DNA from: Adineta steineri
Lineage: Eukaryota; Rotifera; Eurotatoria; Adinetida; Adinetidae
Length of the DNA stretch: 64,000 nt
Reading direction: 5' to 3'
Assembly: GCA_905250115.1 (NCBI GenBank)
Contig: CAJNOI010000093.1
Location: 81,876-145,875, forward strand
The notes below the pieces were generated by a model. It saw only the letters and a program-made list of their open reading frames with translations, made no database searches and was not told the DNA's origin. Shown in pieces: positions 34,415 to 48,159 of the stretch. The stretch's first letter is position 1. The number at the start of each line of letters is the position of its first letter. The position numbers were made by a program, and so were the translations under genes.

Positions 34415-37154
34415 CATTCTCTCTCTTCTCTATACGTATATATATATCATATTTAACCAATAAAAATATTCTTCATTCTCAACTAAATTCTTCAATAGTG
34501 TCATATTCGAGAAATCAACACTTATTTTCTATATATATTGATGTGACGAATGAGAATTGAAAAAAGTTAATTTTTAACATTAGATTCAATCGGAATATCT
34601 ATTTGTTGAACATATATGATAATACTCATAGAATTTATCATATTATTTATAACTTCTCTAATGAGTCATCATCGCTTTCATAATCTCAAAGATAGAACAC
34701 AGCTCGAGTGTTATGAACTATATCAACGTTTTATGGGGAAACATGAAGACCATAATTTGAATGTTTTCATCATTTTCGACGATCTTTATTAATAAAATTT
34801 AATTTTTCCTATACAAGATTCATATAGCTTCGTAAATGATCATTTATTACCGTGTCTGTTTGATCTGAGTTATTTATATTTTTATTTCTATTGAAGAAAA
34901 ACATTTGTTTTATAAAAGTAATAAATAGATTTAAAAGATAAAACTCCTGTAATCAAAAAAAGAAAATGTTTAAAGATTCGATGATAATCTACTTCTATTT
35001 TAAATTTGCTTCTTTTCTCCTTCAACAAAGTTCTTCTAAAGCATTGTCATAATATTCACATCTTCTATTTTATTTTCTAATGACGTAAATGCAATTATTT
35101 TTCATGAATTTTTATTTTTGTTATTTATCTAAATTCTAATGATGCTAATAGAATATATTAACATAATTGTATTGTTTGTCGATTTTAATCTACAAATAAC
35201 ATTCATCGAAACTCAATTCACTTGGCCATTGACTGTCGCGGTCTGCATGCGCATTTGATTGTATTTAGATATGAATGAGAGTTGATCAATATTAATTTGT
35301 TGAATTTTAGCAGAAAATCAAACATTTTCTAAAAGTTTTATATTTGACGAATGAATAATAAAAGTTCATTTAAATTAATTTTAGAAGAAGTTCCAATCTA
35401 GATCTCTCTATCATTGCACATGAAAATTAATTCTAAACGTTTTTTTATCTCTATGCACTATGACAAGACAATTAAACTAATAAGTTTGTTTAAAATATTT
35501 CTCAATAATGCATACCTTTTCGAGTTTCTAATTCTGGCCTTTGCTTTTCTTACTTGTCATAGAAGATGTTGGGACACATCGTCTTTCTTTTCATATATGC
35601 ATTTAAAATATTTGTTGATCATGATGAACGCCTTGTTTTATAAAAATAGTTGAACCTTTTTTTCAAACTATTAGAGTATTCTGTGTATACCAACGTTCCG
35701 TTTTTTTATTCAGTTAAAATTAAATTTGTACAATATATCTATTACAAATATTTAAGTTAGCGCCATTTTGACACAAATAAATTAAATCTTATATATGTCA
35801 TTATTGAAATTTGTACAACATATGTATATATATATACATAATTAAGAAATATTTCAAATATTTAAGTTGTTGCTATTTAGATAGAAATAAATAAATGAAT
35901 ATTATGCTATTGAAATAAAATGATAATAGGAACGAAAAAGTAGATTATGAAAAATATGCCATAGTTACCGACAGAAATAATACATGTAAATAAATAAAAA
36001 TAGTTTTTCTTTACTCTCATAATTAGTCTTTTGACAAGGAATAAAATATCTAAAAGACTTTCCTATGAATAATCATCAATTGTTTGTTTGTTTGTTTATT
36101 TTTATTTTTTTTTCTCCTTGTCAATCTTATTTCTCTTATTCAAATAAAAAAAAATTCTAAAGAGTAAAATTTTATTTTTAAATCTGATTAATTGATGAGA
36201 AATATTTCGATAAGAGAAATACATCTAAAAAGTATTTGAATTAAAAGTCTATGATGAATATTCATTTTTTGATTATGAAAAGATGAGAATATTTTTTAAA
36301 GTTTTATTGTAGAACAATAAAGAAATTTAATTAAAAAGATTTATTTTGTTATTTTAAAAATTTTGACATTGTGTTTGAATTACTTTAAATAAATATTTTT
36401 CTAAAATTCTTCAATTGTAATAGTAATGAATATCTCTTATCTCTATAGAAATTTATTTTAATAATGCATTTGCTTAGAAATATCATTGAGAAAAAAAAAG
36501 TGAAATTGTATTATTTTATTTGGATTTATTTTTGAAAAAGATGTCAATATAATGGTATTAAATTCATAGAATAATGAATACATTGTCATATTTCTATATG
36601 TGTATTATTAGAAGAGCAAAAAAAAATTATTTATTCAATGTTAAGGGTATTTTTTTTGTCCGCATACTGCAAATAGTACTCTTTTTTTTTCTTCTTCAAT
36701 GTACTTTTGACGCACATCAGCGTCAAATTCGTATTTTTATTTTTTATGCATCGATGTGTAAAAATGGGAAAGAATCCATACATAATTTACAGTAAGAATA
36801 AATTTAACTGTTTATTCATACTGTAAGATTTATTTCAAGAACGAACATTTTTTTCTTCTTCTAAATAGAAGTTACAGACATAGAAGTCAATACTTAGTTA
36901 GACATTCCAGGTTTGTAATATATATATCGTTTTAGATATTTTATTTTAACATTAATTATTAGAAATGATTCTCACACTTTGAAATTTCTTTTTTTCGAAA
37001 ATTTCTTCAGAATAATTTAATCTTCAGTGCATAGTTAAAAATAATACGACACGTTTTTTTCTCTATAAATGACCTTGAGATTATAAAAATAAGCGATGAA
37101 GTTTTCTTTTTTAAATTGATCATTACATGAATATAATTAATTTTAGTATATTAA
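34415..37154. other. long intergenic region, nothing recognised
   Basis: AT-rich. The short frames at 35414 and 36574 look like chance translations of low-complexity DNA. A TATA(TA)n tract lies near 35827. Confidence 0.5.
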
Positions 37155-38360
37155 ATGGCTTGGAATCCTTCACCTAGATATATTTATAATGATAATCAAA
37201 ATGGAATGAATGTTCATGATATGAATGATTTCGAACCAATACAACTCAGAGTTTCAACAATAAGACAAAAACCATATTATGATGATTATCAATATCAGGA
37301 TACAAACAACAATAATAATAGATATCAAACACCAAAATCGTGAGTATGAAATTATTTTTCTCTTACTATTTAAAGATATACTAAATCTTAAGAAAATATT
37401 ATCGATACTATTTTGAATAAAAATTTTGTTGATTTTAACCACTAATAGAATATTGTATAGAATGAAACGTATGATAAAGTAAAGTCTAATAAACTACAAA
37501 GATTATATTGATATAAACAAACTGATATATGATGATAATTGTTTATGATATAATTTCAAATTTAATAAAATGTTGTTTTTTTCGATATTAAATATTCGAA
37601 TTTTGAAAAGAAAATTTTCGTTTCTATTTAAATATTTTAGTGAAAATCGTATTTGCTGTTCGAAAGCATGTATTATTGGACTTATTGTTGGTTTAGTAAT
37701 TGGTGCAATTGCTGTCGTTGCTACCGCACTTCCAATTGCTCTTACTAAAAAATCTCAATTAGGTATTCTTTTTTTTCATTTTTAACAACATATATTCATT
37801 CGATTTTGAAAGATTCTCTGTGAAATTAGAATTATTTTTCTATGAAAACTTAAGCAAAACTTGATAAATCTATCGATAATACTTGAGATAAATGATAAAC
37901 ATATTTTTGAATGTATGATTTAATAATAATTTCTTTATATTTTCTTCTGAAAGGTACAATAGCAACATCACCTAATTGGGTTGGTACCTATGAATTGGAT
38001 ACTTCATGTGATTTGACAGCATGTTGTTGTTTATCTAATCAATTAACAATGTATACAACAAGTAGTAATCAAATTCAAGTGATAGGAACTCTTGCTGGTA
38101 TATGTACTAATGTTTTAGCTTCAGTTTCTTATGCACAAACAGCACCAACAGGTTTTACATTAAGTTTTCCATGGAGCGGAGCAGCAATTCGTATTATAAT
38201 GGGTCAAGATAATTCTTATATAGGATATGTTGTTGGTAGTAATGGATATTGTAGTGGGACTGGATTAAGAACATCATTTAGTCATACTAATATCAACAAT
38301 ATAAATATCTATTTAATACTATCGTTGTTATTAATTACTATTTCGATAAGTTTACAATAG
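37155..38360 (+). CDS. type II single-pass membrane protein with Cys-containing ectodomain (paralogue A)
   Basis: Exons 37155..37339, 37641..37762 and 37954..38360 join in frame into 237 residues. The N-terminal cytosolic part is polar with Tyr/Asn-rich tracts (YDDYQYQDTNNNNNRYQ). A helix follows two Cys (ICCSKACIIGLIVGLVIGAI, then VVATALPIAL). The ectodomain has WVGTYELDTSCDLTACCCLS and repeated Ser/Thr stretches and ends in a hydrophobic tail (INIYLILSLLLITISISLQ) that could be a GPI-type signal. The last exon is 407 nt, the same length and phase as in the paralogue at 57291-58317. Family not recognised; probably surface or secretory. Confidence 0.75.
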
Positions 38361-39312
38361 AATATTTATTTAAACAATTAAATATTTTCTTTTCTGTTTT
38401 ATTTTACTTTTTTTAGTTTTAGAATTTCATAAATTTTGTTACGCTTTATTTTTTATTTTTTAATTTAATAAGATCAAGTAAATTAATCAGTGATAAAAGT
38501 AATTTTTTTCAAATCAATATTATATTTATCTTTTATTCTTTTTTCGAATAACTTTAAATTAAATAACAATCATAAGAACCTTTTCTTTTTCTTTATTCTT
38601 GATTTTTTTTCTATTTGTAAATAAGGTTGTGAGTGAATTAGAGTACTTATCCACATCCTTTTTCTTAAAACAAACAAAAACTTCATTCGAATGTTTGACA
38701 TTTCTTTTCTCAATTGTTCTACATAAAACAAAAACAGTGGTTGATATGTTTTATTTAAATAATAGATAGTCGAAATATCGAATAAAGAATGTTTAGAAAA
38801 TGCACTATTATTATTTCATGATCATTTTCGAGTTCTTTTCTTTAACGCAAATCATCTTCAGCTTCGTTGACTAGAATAGAAAGGAGAAGATTTTTTTTTC
38901 TGTTTTGATTCATTTCTAAAGCGACAATCTAAGAGTCGGAGAAATGTGAAAAGGAAAATTATCCTTCTGAATGGATTTCATTTTAATACTCAATAAATAA
39001 TTAATTGAAGAAAAGTAAGTCTGGTTTGTTTTGGATAAACTTAATTCATCCAGAAGTATATTCACAAAACAAAATGTGAGAGGAGATGAGATAAACACTC
39101 ATCATAATGAACTCTTTTCTTCTTTTAAGAGCAGGAAATCTTTCTTTCCTCTTCTCTAAAAATAACCTTGTTAAATAGATCGTGCTTCTTCTATCTTCCT
39201 CTTCTCTCTACATTCTATTCAAACAAACAACACTATCGAGCATTCTATCAGTTCATAGTTTGATCTTGTTCTCAACAAATAATTAACTTTCCTGAGTAGA
39301 CGAAAACAGACG
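38361..39312. other. intergenic, upstream of the guanylate cyclase gene
   Basis: AT-rich, becoming pyrimidine-rich near 39100-39240 (CTTCTTTTAAG, CCTCTTCTCT), the likely 5' UTR of the cyclase gene. No gene seen. Confidence 0.5.
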
Positions 39313-42300
39313 ATGCTCTACGGTATTTTATTAGAAAGTTGTCGCGATGGTATTTCTACAGCTTATGGTCATCAAACATGGACGAGAATTGTACAAGAAC
39401 TCAACTTTCCGCATGAAACATTTAGTACACTCGGGAGATACGAAGAACATATGATTGAAAGAATTGCTGAATGTGAGTAGTTTTTTGTTTTTTTCCTTTT
39501 GTAACTTAAATAGTGCTGCAGCTGAAGTATGAATAGAGAAGAGTTATTTAGGATTCGGAAGACGATTCGTTTACGACAAACTTTAAAATTATTTGAAACT
39601 AATCTGGTGAAAGTTACTTTAGTCTTTTTTACCTGGACCTTCTTCCGGCAACTAATGTAAAAAAAACAGAGTAAATATCAAATTATAATTCATTACAATT
39701 ACACGCTTTTAATCAGAAATAACCGAGAAAATCAAAACCACTTTGACTATTACGATGAATTGCGATTAGAATCGAATAAAGTTCATAAAAAAAATTCATC
39801 ATAATTGATGAAAAATGGTTCGAAATTTATCGTAATAATCAAGATAGGTTTTGTTCCTTCTTCTTTTCACAAGATTCACTCCTTAAATACTCAATGATAT
39901 CAGTAGTACTTAAAGAACTGAAAGAGAATCAACATTCTTTATGGCAAAAGATATATCATGTCACAACACTTCCCCTCCCCACCGACAAAGAAAAGAAAAA
40001 TAATATAACACAATGAAAACATTAGAAAAAATGACTAAAATAAAGAGTACATAAAGTTAGAATAAAACACAAAAACAAAATAGTAATCGAAAAAGATTTT
40101 TGAAGAAGATGAAAGTAATTTATAATCAACCAATAGTGTATAGATGGGATATGAATAAAGAAAGGAAGACAAAAACGAGTAAAATAGAGTACCCACCCAC
40201 AATCTATCGACAAAAAAGCGATAAAAGACGCGTTTTTTCACTTAAGCTGAGACTAAGTTGACCAATAGAAAGTTTTTAGACAAGTGTTGAAACAATAGGT
40301 TTTAGGACGTTGTGTAACACAGTGGAAAAGTTGTCTTAGAAAACAGTGCGTTTTTACACTTTTTGTAATACAATTGTATGAAAGTTTTCATGCGCACAAA
40401 TGTGCCCATCTTCATGTAGAAGAAACTATCGTGTTTTTGAACAAACTTGTCATAGAGCTCCTCATTTGGTAGAGTTTGTATGCATTCAAGCACATAATAC
40501 GATCAGTTTATTCTCATGCAAACGTTTATATGATTTAACATCAAAATGAATAAACGCAATTTTTTTTAAAAAAATTCTCATTAGGGAAACTAAGCTTTGT
40601 TTTAATTTGAAGAACTTATTCAATATCTTATTGAAGGAACGATTATGACTTATTTAGAATCAACAGTCACTTCAAGTTCATTGACTTCCCTTCTCATTGT
40701 TATTCTATGAGGCATACTTTAATATTCTTTTAGGTTTGGCTGGGATTTTGCGCGAAGGTTCTCACGACTACTATATGGAATTCTTTGGCGAGTGTTTCGT
40801 TCGATTTTTTACAACTTATGGTTACGACAAGATCTTACGCGTGGCTGGCAGACACTTTATTGATTTTCTTCACGCGATCGATCAACTACACGATTCAAAT
40901 CGTTTTTCCTTTCCAGAAATGAAGTCACCATTGTTCAGTGTGGCTGAAGAAGATGAGCAAGGAGTTGTGTTGATGTACAAGTAAGTTTAGAAAAAATGTT
41001 TTCTTCATTTAAATGATTAAAAAGAAAAAGCTTCCTCTCGACACAGCTTACTGACAAATAACGATCCTTTTCTTCTCAATGCTATCATTTGCATTGGCTA
41101 AAATACGGTGTGAGTGTGGGTATAGATATCGTATTCATTTAGCATCCATACTCACACCAACCCATTTTCTAAGGATGTCTGATCAAGGAAATTATTTATA
41201 GCGTGTGATTTTCTATAAATAAACAGAATTATATAATTCCATCTTCACAAGTGTGAAAGTGAGAGTTACGTAACATCTTTATCAGTCTTCTCTTTTTTTA
41301 TTTTCTTAAGAACACGTCGTCGTGGTTTTCAACAGTATGTTGTCGGTCAACTACGTGAGTGTGCAAAGAACTTTTACAACCAAATTATTCGCGTGACAGT
41401 GCAAGAAGACTTGTCGACAAACGACTGTGAGTGTTACGGAAAGAAGAAATTGTATTTTATAAGTAGAACGTATACGTCTTATTTTTAGATACTCGAATAA
41501 TGTTTCGGGTGGACTTTAACAATGAAATCGTAAAGGAGACTACTTCTCAGCTGATGAACCAGCTCATATTGTCGAACATCACAAGCTCGACATTCTTCAA
41601 AGTAAGTCGCCAGTGAATGAATTCTTCTTTCATGTTTAATGAACTCTCTCGCTCCCTTAAGGTCTTTCCATTTTGTATCATGATTGATCCCGAGATGCGA
41701 ATTACTCAACTTGGTCCACGTCTGCAAAGTCTGTTCAATGCAGACAATTATGTCATCGGCAAACGGATCAATGACGTCTTTAATATACTAAGACCAGACA
41801 TTCTACATATCGAATGGGATAAGGTTTGTGCTTCATTTTTTTATCTTTGCCTTACATCTGTTTCTTAATTTTTTCTTCTACATTTCTAGTTTCTAAACTA
41901 CGGAAAATCGGTTGTCTTCGTCATGGAAAGTTGCATTCCATTGAAAAGAGAACTGAGCAAGACAGTAACCAACAAAGCAGCGAAGGAGCAATATGCGAAT
42001 GGAGATAAATCGTCGTCAGTCAATGTTGGATCAATTAGGTTAAAAGGACAAATCAAATACATTCCATCGTGGCACAAGTTAGCCTTTCTTTGTCATCCAA
42101 TGTAAGTTGTTTCTAGCAAAGTTAAATGCGTGAAAGACTTGATGTCAACGAATAGTATCCGTCTGAAGTCGCATTTCTTTAATAAAGTTCATTCAAGACT
42201 TCTGAATCAGACTCGAGTCTAGTAATTTCTATCATAGGGATATTGTACAAGATAGGTTTACCGTTTAATATACATATCAGTGACATCTAAAGTATTAGTA

Positions 42301-45300
42301 GAAATACATTAAAGAAAGGAGTACAGTCTATATCTCTATTACATATGGAAATTTATCACAATTCGACAGTAATTCGAAAAAAAGAAAAAGTAGCGCGGCT
42401 TGGAGCCCATAAACATTTTCTCCTCCTGTTTATTACAGCATTTAAAAGAAATTTTAGACTATATAACAAGGAAGTCAGAATTACGAAAAAAGATACAGCT
42501 TCTGAGTTGTGCAGAGTTGCGCTAGGCCGTAGCCAATCACATACCCCCAGCACTTCTTATTACTCTGCTTGCTAATACTTCAATAGCCCAATTAGCAGTA
42601 GTTTCTCGTAGGGCACAAACGGACCATTTCCAAGAGTGCTTAGTTCGATGAGACGGTTGGCAAAGGGTTTCGGCTGACTGCATTTTGTTGAAAATATTTC
42701 GTTTAAAGGTTCGAAAAGCGACTACGAGTAGAGATCTATTGATCAATAACTAGGTTTTCACAGACTGACGATTTAGTTTCGATAACAAGTGTCTTTGCTC
42801 ACATAGAACTCCTTCAATAATCTCGATCAATCACGCCTGACAATCATGCAAAGTACGTCGCAGTCGACTAGCGATGCAACCTCTTTATATACATTCTCTG
42901 TGTCGGTATGCTTGCGTGCAATGGAGAGAGAGAGAGAGCTAGTTAGAGGAATAGACGTTGAAATCATGATTAATTGCTGTTAAGAAGTGAGAGTCTTTGT
43001 ATACAACTTTTTTCTGTAGTAGCATTGTCTACTCTTCTTAGGATGGAAGTTCCTCACAAATATATTCACCCCGAAGAAAGTTAAAGAATGATGACTCTAA
43101 TCTGATGTAACATATCTTTACTTTCAAAAACAAAGAGCTAGGATTGTACAATTTACGTGCATGCCGTTCTTTCTTTCCGGCTTTTTGCTCCTTGGTCGTG
43201 GATCAAAATCTGCGCTACTCCACAAGAATAGACTACTAAACTCTTATGTTTATTCATTTAGCTGTATTCGATCTAAGTACAATTACTGAAAAAAATCCAA
43301 CTGAAGCCTCATTTAGTTCTGGAAAGTGGAAAATACTTCGAAGCTGCGTTTCGGTAGTATTTGCTAGTTACCTGTCACATCAAACGTTAACTATCTCGAA
43401 GTCTGTATCAGCTGAAGATAGCCGGAATACCTTCTTGAAAAACCCATTTCAAGAGTTTTTAGAAACCAATAAATTTATTTTTCACTTTTTTTAATCTACT
43501 GCTTTTTAAGAATGATTGTAGTAGGCAAACATCCTTGTCTCTAATGTAAGTGCTCTAAATGAACACAGTTCAAAGTTCTAACTTGTAAGTTACAGGGAAA
43601 CTATCTGCAAGAACCTAATAATTACGCACGTAAAGTAAGTGTGCGAAGTTCACATATTCTTGCAACTCTTGAAAGCATATACGAAAAAATAAAGAAAGAT
43701 GTAGCTCACAGTTACCCCTATTTAGAAAAGAAAACTTTTTTAGCTAAAGATTTGATATGCAACTTTTTCTTTAGTTTTCAAATTAACCGTATGCTAGAGA
43801 AAAGTTTCTATGATAATTACATAGGTAAGAATACCGTCTTAATTTTTCTAGGTTGACTACAGTGGAAGAAATGCTCTCCATCGGATTATTTCTTAATGAT
43901 TTGAATTTCTACGATGGAAGTAGCGAAATTTTGATCAGCGGTATTCAACATGCAAGGCAATTGCAGAAAGCAATTGAAAAGGTACGAAAGATTAGGGATT
44001 AGTGTTTGTCTTATTTTGAAAAAACACAATGTATGAGGCTTTTGAGGGTCACTATTCATGTAAAAAATAGATTACAATGACACGATTTTAATCTGATTTT
44101 TCTAATATTTTTTTTAAATGGGTAGGACGTTTGAGTATAGAGAATGAAAATTCAGAGTTGAAAATATCAGAAAATTAAAAAGCTTCGACGAGTGCACAAG
44201 GCAACTTACTGTCTATGCCAAAAGGGGGTTATTTGCACTATATTTTGGTGTAGCAACAGTTATATGTAGTGTCGATTGAACCTTATGTGCCTCTTATTAT
44301 CGGAAGTGTCTCATTTCAGACAGTTTGTTTATTTCTCAATATAACTTAAACGAAAAATACTTGGAGTGAGACGAAGTCTTCTTATTTACACTCTTCCCAC
44401 TAGTAGAATGATCTTTCATGATCAAGATAAAAACTCAAATAAACTAATCTCCCAAAATGATTAAGAAAGCAGTCGATTCTTTGACAATTTCGTCCAGGAA
44501 AACTTTCATTTGGCGCAGTTTTTTGCATGGCCACGTAAAGAACATATATGAAACGGAAAATCTTTTCACTTTTTCGATGGAAACACAACTGGGATTGAAA
44601 TCACATAAAAGTTCTCTTTATTGATCGTCTTGACTATGAACTATTGCTCTATCTTTTTTATCTGTTGAAATTAAGAACATCTACAGTCTAAACTATGAAC
44701 TTTTCATTTTCTTCTTTTAGCAACATGCGTGGGTAACAAAATTACAACATTCAAAGAATGAACTACAGGAATTTCGTATGCAAGGCAAACGTCTTCTTTA
44801 CTCATTAATGCCACGACACATTGCAAAAATGTTACAACAGGGCGTACTCCCCAATTCAATCTGCGAGGTCAGTTCTTGTTTCAGTTATTTTTTTTGAGAT
44901 GATGAAAAATTTATTTTTGATATTTATAGTCGCACAAACTGCTGACTGTTCTCTTTGTCTACTCGATTGACATGAAAGACATCGTTCAAAAATTGCCTCC
45001 AGAACAAATCGTTGATTGCATCAACAGCACAATCAACGTTTCTGACGTATGTGCAGAAAAGTTCGACGTCTACAAGGTCAGTTACTAGTGGGAGCTTACT
45101 GTGATAAACAGACTATCTCATTTTGTTATCGATAGGTTGAAACTAAGGCCGACTCGAGTTATTTGGTTGTGGCTGGTATTCAAGATCGAACTGCGTACAA
45201 CGATCGACGCGATTCAACTGCGGTGAGTCAAAGTGATTGGCTTTAGAAAATAGCAGCATGTTGCTGAAAGAGGTCCTTATGTGGAACGAAATCTTGTCTA

Positions 45301-46614
45301 GGTTTTTTATTATTACTTCCTTTTTATCTCGGAAAGAAAGGGTTTTTCAAATTCAAACCACGAGAGACCGAATAGAAAACACTTGTAAGTTCCAAGTCTT
45401 GGATAGACTTCCGTCATCGTCTGACAGATGGAAAGAAAAAAACTACCATTTTCATCTTGCTCCACGTCTTTTTACAGAGGATACCGAACTAGAATGCGCT
45501 TTTATAAATTCGAAATAAAATAAAATTCTATTTCAGTTTTCTTAAATTCACAAGAAAGAATTGCGAGCTTTTTATGATTATTTATATTCTATGCACACAG
45601 AGCTTCAATACAAATTACTCCTCTTCGTCAGCTGGTGGTGATCACACTACTTCACGCCGTCCATCTTCTTGTGTCAACAATCACAATCACGAGACCGAGG
45701 CAGAGCACATCAGTACACACGGTTTCAACTTAGTTGCTCCAAACATGAAGAATCCGTACGATATGAATCAAGCTGAAATCATCTGTGCACTCGCTCTCGA
45801 ACTGATGACAGCTTCACGGTCAGTCATCAACCCATTGACGAAACAACCATTTCGAATGAAGTTCGGTGCGTCTTTTATGATGTCGTGAAAGCTAAAACTT
45901 CTCGTTTGATTCGTATGAATAGGTTTTCACTCGGGTCCAGCTGTTGGTGGAATTGTTGGCAATCGCAACTACCAATACTGCCTCTTCGGCGACACAATTA
46001 ATACGGTAAGTTTATGATTCGACGAAGGAAGCAAAGAGAACTGGTAACTTCATTCAACTTTTTTGTTTTTCAGGCTAGTCGAGTAACAACATCCAGTGAA
46101 GTGAGTTCACTCTCCTTTCCACCTTTTTCTCTACAATAAATGATTTTCGCTTCTTCAGTCTGGAAAGATTCACTTCAGTGCTACTTCTTACGAACTCTTG
46201 AAAGATTCTGTCTGCTTTGAAACAGCGTATCGAGGAAAAACTGAAATGAAGGTCGGTTTCTTTCTTTGTAAATATTGCTTAACTGAAAATCTTTAATAGG
46301 GTAAAGGTTCTATGGACACTTACTGGCTTCTCGGTCCGACTGAAACCTACCTTTCACTCCTCGAAGCTACACGTACTCGAAATGTCCCATCTGTTAATCT
46401 TCTAAATGGAAACAAGGAAGAGCCACTTTTACTAGCACCAAGTATTCCCACATCTCCAACTCTCAAAGTGTCCAAAGTAACGTTCAACAATGGCGATCTT
46501 ATTGATCCAATGTCATCACTGACTCGAACAAGTTCTCTAACGAAGAACAATGTCCTTAACAAGATGAAGGAGAAAAAGTTGTCGTGTCCATTCAGTGGAG
46601 CTCAACTCTTATAG
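39313..46614 (+). CDS. atypical soluble guanylate cyclase (H-NOX type), 15 exons, degenerate metal site
   Basis: Exons 39313..39472, 40734..40980, 41311..41426, 41489..41601, 41662..41823, 41890..42101, 43852..43981, 44721..44867, 44930..45076, 45136..45222, 45601..45865, 45923..46005, 46074..46100, 46159..46251 and 46300..46614 join in frame into 767 residues. Domains: H-NOX (about 1-165) with candidate heme ligand His106 (IDQLHD) and Tyr135-x-Thr137-x-Arg139 replacing Y-x-S-x-R; HNOBA/PAS (about 210-345); coiled coil (about 385-425); cyclase (about 430-665). The closest recognised type is the invertebrate Gyc-88E/GCY-31-like beta class, which makes cGMP in response to oxygen or NO. The FSD metal motif has become FVYSID, so Tyr440 replaces the first metal Asp. 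Glu480, Asp484, Cys615, Asn622 and Arg626 remain. A His/Asn/Ser-rich loop of about 60 residues (508-565) is inserted. Codon use is less AT-rich than its neighbours. Confidence 0.93.
41107..41165. repeat. small hairpin with TGTGGG-like arms in a cyclase intron
   Basis: The left arm GGTGTGAGTGTGGGTATAGA pairs with a right arm that reads, reversed, AATGGGTTGGTGTGAGTAT..., around an AT spacer. It lies in intron 2 of the cyclase gene. Confidence 0.6.
42340..42760. other. GC-richer island in cyclase intron 6
   Basis: Intron 6 (42102-43851) is about 1.75 kb. This part is less AT-rich and has overlapping 60-80-codon frames on both strands without domains. It resembles remnants of an inserted sequence, but I see no terminal repeats. 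Confidence 0.35.
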
Positions 46615-48159
46615 AAACTAAACAGCTTACTTCTTCCATTCTTTGTAAATAAAAAAATGGGAACCCCGCATACCTGAGCTTTGTAGTGCACCGTAAAAAT
46701 TTTCTTCCTCTTACGAATTGCTTACTTAGAAAACTTCTGCTTTAATTTTTGTTTTTCTCCTGTTCACTTATATAAAAGAAAATCAAGCTCAAATCTTACT
46801 ATTAAATATTTTTTAAATACCTCTAAATGTTCAGAGATGTGCTGTGAACAGGTGAAAGGGCGTCAGTCGATTACTATCGCGTGACGAGTACACTGAAGCC
46901 TTCAAGCTCTACTTCCGAAAATTTAGTTTTCGAAAAAATAAAACTGCTAAATTCTAGATGGCAGTACCTAGCAGAACTTTTGAAACTTGAGGGGACGGGT
47001 GTAGGTGCAAATGAAATCGAATAATTACACGCACACCCCTCAAGATTTAATGATTAGATTTACTTTTTCTATTAAATATCTCCTTTAACTCTTTCGAAAT
47101 GATTTGAGCTATTAGTAGATGACAGTAGATTTTAAGGAGGAAACTAATAACAATCAATTGTTTTTCAATTTTCTAAGAAGAAAACGATAGTTGATCTTGC
47201 ATTTACTACGTGTTCGCCATTGTTCAAATCATTTATTATATAGACAAATAATTTTCATATATTAGCTTTATTTATATAAATCTTAATTTAATTTTGATAT
47301 TTTCATAATATTAAAATAATGAAATAAATGTATAAAAACTGATAATAATCAAACACAACTTATTTTCATTCTTTCGTTTTTTTCCCTAATGATTACATTA
47401 GTTTAGCGTACAATTGATGTTTTTTATGTGAATATAATAATAAGCGTAAATAAATCGACGCAATAGATATGTTTGTTGATATCTATGAAATATCTACATT
47501 GGACTATTTCAATGAAAAACTTTTTTTCAGTGATGATGTGTATTGAATATTATATTAAAACCTATAAATGAAATTTATTAAATTCTATAAGAAATATTTT
47601 AACAATATTCTATTTATTCAATTTTTTCCTATTCGATTGAAACTTTTTATTAAATGGATAAAAGAAAATGAAAAATAAGAAAATATGTCATATGACGTAT
47701 ATTTCTTTTCGTTCTTTTGATGATAAATGATAATGTTATTTGAAGCGTTACTAGTTGTTTTAGTTATTGAAGATGGTTACGCAAAAAATATATTGAAAGA
47801 GAAACATGTACACCTATTTTCAATAGAATACGTCGAAGGAAAAAAACAAATTGTTTTAATATAAATCAAAGTGTTTTCTTAATAAAATAATAATTTTCTA
47901 TTTTCTTTTAACGTTTCTCAATATTTCTCGTATCGTATCGTATAAAATAATGAAAAGTGAAACTAATTGATGAGAAAATAAAATCGAAATCCAATGTTTT
48001 TTCATTTTTATTTAAATAATTTTGTTTTTTTTTTAAATTAATTTGATGTAACATTTATTTTCTCTTTTTTTAATAAATGAAAAGAAAAAAAGAAATTATA
48101 TATCATATTTATACGTAATTGATAATAAGAAAGTTGAGTCGATATTATTTGTAATAAAA
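46615..48159. other. intergenic with one inverted repeat
   Basis: The 3' flank of the cyclase, then AT-rich sequence, with the inverted repeat at 46986-47044. Nothing else is recognised. Confidence 0.5.
46986..47044. repeat. 59-bp inverted repeat with G/T-rich arms
   Basis: The left end is CTTGAGGGGACGGGTGTAGG. The right end reversed is CTTGAGGGGTGTGCGTGTAA. Spacer is AT-rich. It is the weakest of the TGTG-type hairpins because the hexamer step is poor. Confidence 0.55.

Noticed and set aside
42345..42746. Frames on both strands inside cyclase intron 6
   Set aside because: The flanking exons join perfectly across the intron and the frames match no domain.
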